Origin: Patiria miniata
Lineage: Eukaryota > Echinodermata > Asteroidea > Valvatida > Asterinidae
DNA: 64,000 nucleotides
Direction: 5' to 3'
Assembly: GCF_015706575.1 (NCBI RefSeq)
Contig: NW_024037053.1
Span: 3,410,001 to 3,474,000, forward strand
The notes under the pieces are model-generated. The model worked only from the letters and a program-made list of their open reading frames with translations, was not told the origin of the DNA and searched no databases. The translations under genes and the position numbers were made by a program. Numbering within the stretch: position 1 is the first letter of the stretch; every line of letters begins with the position of its first letter. Below, in pieces: positions 56,567 through 64,000 of the stretch.

Positions 56567-59454
56567 TATCAAGATTAAAAACCTAACGCTTTTCCATTGG
56601 GATAAGCCGCCTTATGCTTGCAAAATCATAGAGGGTACTAAAGAATTGAGGAAAAAGTTCTTTTGTGGCTAGTGTGTATAGTTTTTAAGTATTTCTCTGT
56701 TCCAACTCGTTCGAACTACATGGATATTCTCATCTCTTTGATCACATAAAAAAAATTGCAGACGCAACATAAAGCTTGTCCGCAAACGGCTTCACACGCG
56801 CTCCGAAAGGTATGAAGTTATAATTCTAACATTATAGCCCTTCTTCGTAGACACGACAGAAGATATTTTGACAAAATTAATGGACCCAAATGTAGAGCAG
56901 AAAGCGCAGTAGCTTAGTACTGCTGATAGACACCTGTGATCGTACAAATGGAACTTGACAGTTTAGCTGTTTCGTGTTTCTCTTTTGCATCACTCTCTGT
57001 ACACCTTGGCCTAAATACACGACAAATGAATTAAAATGCAAGCGAGCAGAACTGAGATTGCAGCTTTCAGGAAAATTAATAACCACGCGGTTATCCATCA
57101 TACTTTCGCTGGATAAAAATGGGCAATCAGTCAAAACAGTTCCGGGGGAGTTTATGCACTGCGTCCGATAATAATTACTCGGCTACGGCTAGGGAAAGAA
57201 TTACACGCGCGCCTATGGAAAGTGGCTGAGGCCAGATCCATAGACGTTTGTGTTCCTGCCGACAGTAGCCTTAATGTCCAGGCGTTTGATGGATGGCTCG
57301 AGTCAAAACCACCACATGAAGAAAAGTGGGCTATTTAACCACGCGTTGTCAGCGGTTTTAAGTGCACCTCCGGAGAAGATAACCTGTAAATTTATTGTGG
57401 TTTTGACGAGTTGAAAATGACGTCCAGGTGATTATCTCAGCTGAGATTCGTGCAGTTCGGGCGTCTCTGTCATCTCACCGCCAGGCCAATTTACCCGCAC
57501 ACGCGCTTTGAATATGACGCGGCGCGAGGACACGGACCGCCTTTCAATTGTCATCGTAGACGACACGCCAATTGCAATCGCTGCCTTATAAGGAAAATTA
57601 AGGGTAAAAATGGTAGACTACGAGCATTTTTATTGTGATTAAAAAGATAGTTTGTGGTAAAGGGCTGGGTGTGATCTCTGAGATTGTTTATCAATTCAAC
57701 GATAATGTCTTCAATTTGTTTCATTTCTTTTGCCGCGTGGTATTTCAAGACAGTTAAAAACCATCATCCGTTGACTCCTTTATACATTACAAAATGCTGC
57801 ATACAAATATTAACAACACACTGTTATAAAAAGTAAAAGCTAAAAATGCCAGTATAGATTGAGTAACGCAGGAAAATGTGTGTATCGATTCTTTAAAATC
57901 GATACTTTAAACTGTCGAGTGTAGATGCATAACCCAAAGTCGTCATCACACAATGGAATCATTTTGAGTTTTTAATTTGTGCTCGCTTAAATCGATACAG
58001 GTTGATTTTGCCACGCGGCGGAATTATGAGAATCGATTTTTTGGACACTTTCGCGGCAAATTTCCAAACGGAGTGATTCGTTTATTACTGATAGTTAGTT
58101 TAGACAGAACACTAATCGTGGATAATTTCCTTTGCTGGTCTTTCACTCCAGCCGGATTTTATATTTCGTATGTTCTTTCCAAGCACACTTTTCTTAACTC
58201 TCCTAGACTTGATACGAGTTCGTCACGCTATACATCAAGTTCTTCTTTGTTCTCAAATCAAGAGAAAGACATCTCTTACTTTATTATTAAAGCCGCACTG
58301 TGCAACTTTCGAAACTACGTGCTTTTGCTGTCATCCGACCATGAACTGTCAATTGCGAAAACAAAAATGCATTCTGGTCTATTGATTTTTCTCGTGGTGG
58401 CGCTTCTGTAGATCGCGAGCGCCCTCTGTTGACATTTTATTTGTAATTCGAAGAAAAGTGCGCCGACCATTCTTTGAAAACTTGCGCCTGCGTGTTACGG
58501 CCAATGCTAGAGCAGGCGTGTAGACCATTACGTTCTTCAAGGAAATTTAAATCTTCGATCGAAACACGTTCTCTTTTATCATATGCAGGAAAAGTTGTAC
58601 ATGTACTCTGCTTTATATACTCTACCTCATGCTATCCTCATACATTGTGTGTATTTTCTAAAGAAAAAAATACATTAACTGTGTAAAATTCGTTTAAACA
58701 AACAAGTATTCAAATCGGGATACTGGCCTGAGCAACTGTTCTTCCGCAGTGCACATTAACGGTCCGTAGAAATGTTCCAGTTTTTCTCTCTTTCAAAGGA
58801 CTTGACTTCCCACTTGCGCTGAATGAAATATCATTTCCCTTGTGACACACGGATACAAGTGAAGTGTCCGTTGACCCAATTAGAGCATTCAAGGCCGGTC
58901 TAGCATCCGACCCGTCCGGAGAGACATTCCCTACAACAATCAATGCAAAACAAGACCAGGATCTAATCAGGTCTCCGGTCCTGATCGATCTACAGTTTCT
59001 TTTTTACCAACTAGGCACGTCACCCAACTGCGTTGCGCTTTTTGAACGTGACCTCGACAATAAAAAACAACAACACTCGTTTCTCCTTTCTTTCTGCCCT
59101 AATTTTTTCTTAACTTGGAAGAAAATTGAGCGTGCAATCACTTGGAAGGATTGGGTTGAATACACCGCTGCCAGACCTATATACTAGACTCTACGTCACC
59201 GGGAAATACGGAGGAAAAAGATTAATCATGCGACTAGGCCTACTGAAATCCTAAATATGCTCATTCAAACAACGATTTTTATTCAGAAGTAACCACAGTT
59301 GTGGAGGATACAGTGTTTTATTTATAAACATCTTGTATACATGGTGAGCTGTTAAACATTCTTCAAGCGGGCTAAGGCCCAATATTGTACACAAAGTTTT
59401 ATGTGAAAGACAAATGTGGATAACATTTAGAATTCAGTTTTATTGGCGTATAAG
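56567..59454. other. Intergenic stretch
   Basis: No gene recognised. The 144-aa plus frame at 57977-58411 is the longest outside the GPCR, but its 3' part (GCACTGTGCAACTTTCG, GAGCGCCCTCTGTTGAC) looks like dispersed-repeat sequence. Confidence 0.45.
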
Positions 59455-59507
59455 TTATCACGTGATAATATTCCCAGGTTACTTTCCTTTGAAAAGTATC
59501 ACGTGAT
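59455..59507. promoter_or_regulatory. Pair of TATCACGTGAT E-box palindromes
   Basis: TTATCACGTGATAA (59455-59468) and TATCACGTGAT (59497-59507) lie about 40 bp apart. These match bHLH-type CACGTG sites. No linked gene was found. Confidence 0.25.
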
Positions 59508-62500
59508 GTTATATACCAGAGTATTGTGTCTATTAGCCAAACAAGATGTCGGACTCTATATTTAATCTATTAAGCCACGGTTCTATTTTCTACTTTCCAT
59601 ATTTTTCCTTGGTAAATATGCACTACGGCAGGAATAATTATGTTCAGCGCCCTTCATGTGTCATCTGTTATTAATACACTGTTCATTATGTGTAGAAGTA
59701 GTGTGCATGCACTGCCTCAAAGTTGACGAAGACGACAGATGAAAAACCTGCTGGTTTCTTTCCCGAAGTGATCTCGAAGCCATATCGATCTATCTTTCCA
59801 GTCTGTTGACGACCCACTAAGTCTCGACACATCAGCACGCTCCTAAGGCCTAACGCAGAGGATAACAAGGAGGGATTTCATCTTCGAATGTCCTCGTCTT
59901 ATGGTTAAGTTTCAAGCTATCTCATCGCGGGATCGCCACTGTAAGAGCAACATCCCCATAATCCAACCCTCATCCCCACAATACCGTTTCAATTTCTTAG
60001 AGTTGCGAGCAGCGGGCCTCGGACACCGATAAGCAATACAAGACATCAAGCGGAAGATAGGAAACATACAGAGGATACAAGACGGATCAATCACCGACGT
60101 GATTTGTGTGGAATTTCATCGCTCGCAATTTTGAGCCCTTTTGACAGCCAATTTGAGAAAACTACGGATATTTGAGCAGTGCGTACAGAGTGTATAGAAT
60201 GTTCGCCATCTGAGCATGGAACTGGCGTGTTTTTCACAAGAAGCAGTAGGCGATATGATAAGTCTGTGTGCAACAGAGAGGGGACAAAGGAATGATTCTG
60301 CCTCCAGGGAGCGCTGGAAAAGACGGAAACATGACCGGAGTCCGACGCGGTGAGCTCATAACCGGGAGGATGGGTAAATATTACCGGGCCTGCCTCCCAG
60401 GAGACACCGAGGAGGCAAGCGGGCCGGTCCGCCGCTTGGATGACCTTCCCTCCGCCCCGCGGTACAGGGGCAAACCGTTTGGGGGCAATGTGGCGACCCA
60501 GATACTACGACATCAATATATGTTGCGATGAAAACCTGCACGCCAAAACAGACGTAGATATACGGCAGGGGCGGGGGGCCTGACGTCAGCGCATTTCCAG
60601 CAGTTGGTGGCGATTGCGATAAGCTCAAAGAATGTGACGTACATCACATGTTTACTCCATATGCAGTGGAGGATAAATACCAGAAATGAAGAGATGGAGG
60701 GTATACTGATGAGAGAATGGTATCGAGGTTGGGGTTGAGATGACAAAAGTTTGTATTTGAAGGTGAAGTATAAGCAAACCTCGTTCCCAGTGTTCACTTA
60801 AGTGTCGGTCTCGATTGTAGACCCTGGAAGGTTAATTGCTTTCCGTGCTCTGATTGGTTCCCGCTGTAGGATTGTTGGGTAGAATAAATCATTTGAATCG
60901 GGCGAAGGATAGGCGTGACGCCAAAACTAGATATTCCAGGTGTGATTGTTGCAACAGCGACTAGGAGAACCATCAACGTTATGAAATGGTTATGCCTCGG
61001 GGCATTCTGTGATAAGACGTAGCAGGAAGACGAAGATCCCATAAAGGAAGGCCATACTGATAACAATACAGAGAGAAAGGTCTGAAAAGAGGCTGCGAAG
61101 TTACTTGTAAACATTATGAATCCAGATATAGTTTAGGCTGGATAGCTCCACGGTGAGTAACCAACAAGTATAGGTTTAATAACGGAATGTCTATCGGTCG
61201 GTCGTCTCCTGGGAAATATGAATCGCAGCCAATGCAATTCATCCTCGTCGATATGATGCGAAGTTTTTCGATCGCTGGGTATGGTTTCAATGTGATATAT
61301 CCTATCAGGTGTCGCCGTGCTGGATGCGCGTGCAGCGAGCCGGCAAACAGTGGCTAGCTAGCGGTCATGGCTGCGTGACATCGGGGAATTGAAAGAGGCG
61401 GCAATGGTAGAGTTTCTGGAGGCAACAGGGTTAAGACAGAGAGGACTGATAATCCAAGGCTGAATCGGGTTTAAAAGGCTACGGCTTAAGTTAATTGCCA
61501 TTAGTGTTCGACGAGGAATAGCCATAGGCGTTGAATACGATGCCCGTTCCGGTGTCATGCGAAATTTGGACCCCTGTGAAATCTTGTCTCGTTTACCTTT
61601 ATATCCCTCTTATACTTATAACTTTCACAAACTATCAAAAACCTAACCCCTACCTCTCTCGGTAGCTTTTGTACAGGCTGGTCACCAACTACCAGAAACC
61701 CCTATGGATTACACCGTATAACTGCCAAAGCTTGTTGAAGTGGTTTGATAGATAGGGTAGCCATTAATACTGGTACAGCTTGTGTAGCAGCCATTTTAAC
61801 CTGTCAATTGTACCAATATGATGCAAGTTTAAAGACCTGTTAAAAATTGTAACCTGACAGAGTTTAGGTTATCTCTGCTTCTTCATTTGACAAAAAGTTC
61901 ATTCTCACTCAAACTCCTTACGTCTTGAAGACTGCGGTCTATACAAACAGGAAGGATGATCGCAGATATATATCCCAATTTATTAAAGCCAACATTTTAT
62001 ATTTGTTAAAAAACGCAAATATGTTAGATAACTTCGGACGCCATTTTTTTTATAAAGTGACGACAAATCGATGTGTTGGTCGAACTTGAAATCCTGACGG
62101 GAATTTCCTCAGTATCTCACAGAGACTCACACCATTCGAACATGAAATTCATTCTCCCTCAAGAAAATACGCCAAATTGAATTATGGTTATAAAATGAAA
62201 GGTTGTAACCATACATGTTCTTCTATTATCATGGCCAGCCACAAAATAGGACACAATGGCCGTGAGTGCTTGGCCTGGCTCTCGCCCGTGACAGGTAACA
62301 CTGCCTGCCAGCCCTCCGGACTTACGGGGGAGAGGTTGTTTGGACAGACAGCGACACATTTATTAAAGGATCTCGGGGCGACTCGGGCTGGTAGATAGAG
62401 GCTCTCGTCTTACCCGCTGCCCGTTCAGACGTTTCGAAAGGGGGTTGTTCAGGGTTGGGGGTTGCATGCGTTAATATGAGAAGGGGGTACTGTCAGGCAA

Positions 62501-64000
62501 GCAAGAGCCTTATTGCGAAAAGCCGAAGCCTTATTGCGAATCGCTCGGGCGGTTAGTATGTGTTTTCGTTTGTTACGGATGCCGATTGGTCACAAACAAG
62601 AGAAGGGGAAGGAGGCACAAACACTTTTTCGCCGCTGGAGGGCGCCCCGGGTGTTTGTGACGCGTGATTAACGGAGGAACTGTCATTGATCACGTCTGGC
62701 TAAGAGCGCCTTCTGCCTGCACAGCTTTGGTTTATTGATTTGGTCAAGTTCTGCAGAGGTTATTAGTCCTTCAAACTCTACGTTTCCCATTGGATTGGCC
62801 AGGGCACGGAATGAACAACATTGGACATCTCGTAAATGGAACACGCTTTCAAACTTATGGACCCTGTGTGTAAACAGTTGAGGGCGCCGTGTAACCAAAC
62901 GATGCGACTGCGTGAAGGATACTTCGCTGGTACACTCGTGCTCTCCACTGTCTACGTATTAAATCTACGTATACCAGCTCTCAGGGGCCAAAATGGCGTC
63001 CAATGATCCTTTGGTATCAGTCTTCTATGACGGTTTATACACAGTTGATTGCGTACTTGTGGAGGATGTCCATAGCATGTACTGGGCAACTAGTTATATA
63101 CCTGCCCACTAGTTACTTCCCACCTTAAATCTTGTTTTTCCTGTACGACTGAACATTCTTAAATGTTCTCTCTCATGCTGGTGTCTCGCTTATCTGCACA
63201 TGCACGTCGGCGTGGTACACACCGCCAACAACCCTTCGTACCGACAAGATAGCTTCGCCTTGCATCAGGTGCACATTCTCGGTGGATAAACAGATACAAA
63301 CTCATTTTCTCCGTTCAGACACCACCGTTCAGCCAACCCACATTTTTTGGAGAAAAAATATTAAACTGTGCTTTGATGAACAAGCGAAAGCCAACCATTT
63401 GAGCAAGTAATGGAAACGCCAGATGACGAGGCAGTGACAATACCACATGGCCTTGCCTCACGTGAATTTAATTAAGCAGTACATTAGACGCTATCAAAAG
63501 GCAATCTGGAACTACGATCATGAGTCTGGATATTATGATAGCTCCATTTCATTTGTACTTGGCCTAGACGTTATTACTTTTTACCCGGGCACATGATGAC
63601 TTGCTGGGATGTAAACATCGACAACGAAGACGGCTCAGCCGAAAAACAATATAATGTCCTCGGACCGAGAATAAAACTGCTCAGCCGAAAAACAAAATAG
63701 TACCCTAGGATCCAATAAACGTTGCAATATTGGTAATTTATTTGACGTTTTTTTTTGTTTTTTTTTCCAAATCTGAAGATGCCGTAAATCAGAGTGAATA
63801 CATGAAAATATAGTATTCTGTTGTTTACGATTAGGTGCAATCAAGACAGACCTATATTCCTTTTACTGCGCCAACAAGTGTCAAAAACACATTATTATTA
63901 TTCGTCAACCATCTCGCCTTCGATGGACAGCCAATTAAAAGGGAATTTCCCCTCCAGTTATTTCCTAGCTATGAGATGGACTGACGGTGCCTTCGTCCAT
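59508..64000. other. Intergenic stretch to the window end
   Basis: No gene recognised. A GC-rich patch at 60290-60620 contains a donor-like GTGAGC near 60350 but no convincing exon. A short repeat (GCCTTATTGCGAA, twice) lies at about 62508-62540. Confidence 0.45.

Noticed and set aside
57977-58411. 144-aa plus-strand frame, longest outside the GPCR
   Set aside because: No recognisable domain, and its 3' part looks like dispersed-repeat sequence.
58864-59187. 107-aa plus-strand frame
   Set aside because: Protein-like composition but no motif, no conserved context and an overlapping opposite frame.
60268-60531. GC-rich exon at 60.3-60.6 kb
   Set aside because: A donor-like GTGAGC is present, but frames on both strands are open and none shows a known domain.
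1-64000. CRISPR array, bacterial operon, LTR element or viral relic
   Set aside because: None of the direct-repeat/spacer patterns, operon layouts, long terminal repeats or polymerase and capsid motifs were seen.

Overview
This is about 64 kb of AT-leaning, repeat-rich animal nuclear DNA. The one confident gene has five short coding exons with GT/AG splice sites and kilobase introns. The rest is mostly tRNA-derived SINEs, short non-autonomous DNA transposons (hAT-like, PIF/Harbinger-like, TA-target palindromic MITEs), Helitron-like pieces, fold-back palindromes and tandem repeats. No operon structure, LTR element, reverse-transcriptase reading frame or viral relic was seen. The repeat vocabulary (SINEs with a GGTTCGAATCC B box and a TATAAATGGGTACC body, the GCCAAGGAGGTTATG element, CAGGGTGAGT termini) fits a marine invertebrate. 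A non-vertebrate deuterostome such as an echinoderm or hemichordate is my best guess, but this is inference.

Layout. 1-1.25 kb: complex tandem repeats, six units of which carry a small stem-loop. 1.25-14.8 kb: no recognised gene; hAT-like MITE with a perfect 8-bp target duplication (3294-3799), PIF/Harbinger-like MITE (5923-6263), a perfect 60-bp palindrome (7212-7271), a SINE (10258-10560) and several fold-back hairpins. 14865-21366, minus strand: a class A (rhodopsin-family) peptide-type GPCR of 477 aa, reconstructed across five exons with consistent phases. 21.4-36.8 kb: presumed 5' flank or long 5' intron, with SINEs, a 153-bp tandem array inside an inverted structure (25.8-26.5 kb), a Helentron-like element, a complete palindromic MITE (27507-27740) and dispersed repeat copies. 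36.8-64 kb: more of the same families in second copies (39.7, 47.2, 49.5, 51.0, 53.6 and 55.6 kb), several promoter-like motif clusters, and long stretches with nothing recognisable.

How the parts relate. The GPCR is the only functional unit I can defend. Its introns and upstream flank are heavily colonised: a SINE, palindromes and a degenerate 20-nt repeat lie inside introns, and a MITE end lies about 65 bp upstream of its first coding exon. Two weak promoter candidates lie upstream on the same strand (about 25.2 kb and about 54.1-54.6 kb). The second includes a consensus donor site and could mark a distant 5' untranslated exon. The most unusual signals are the abundance of long inverted repeats and a tandem array whose conserved stem-loop places a U1-like 5' splice-site sequence in its loop.
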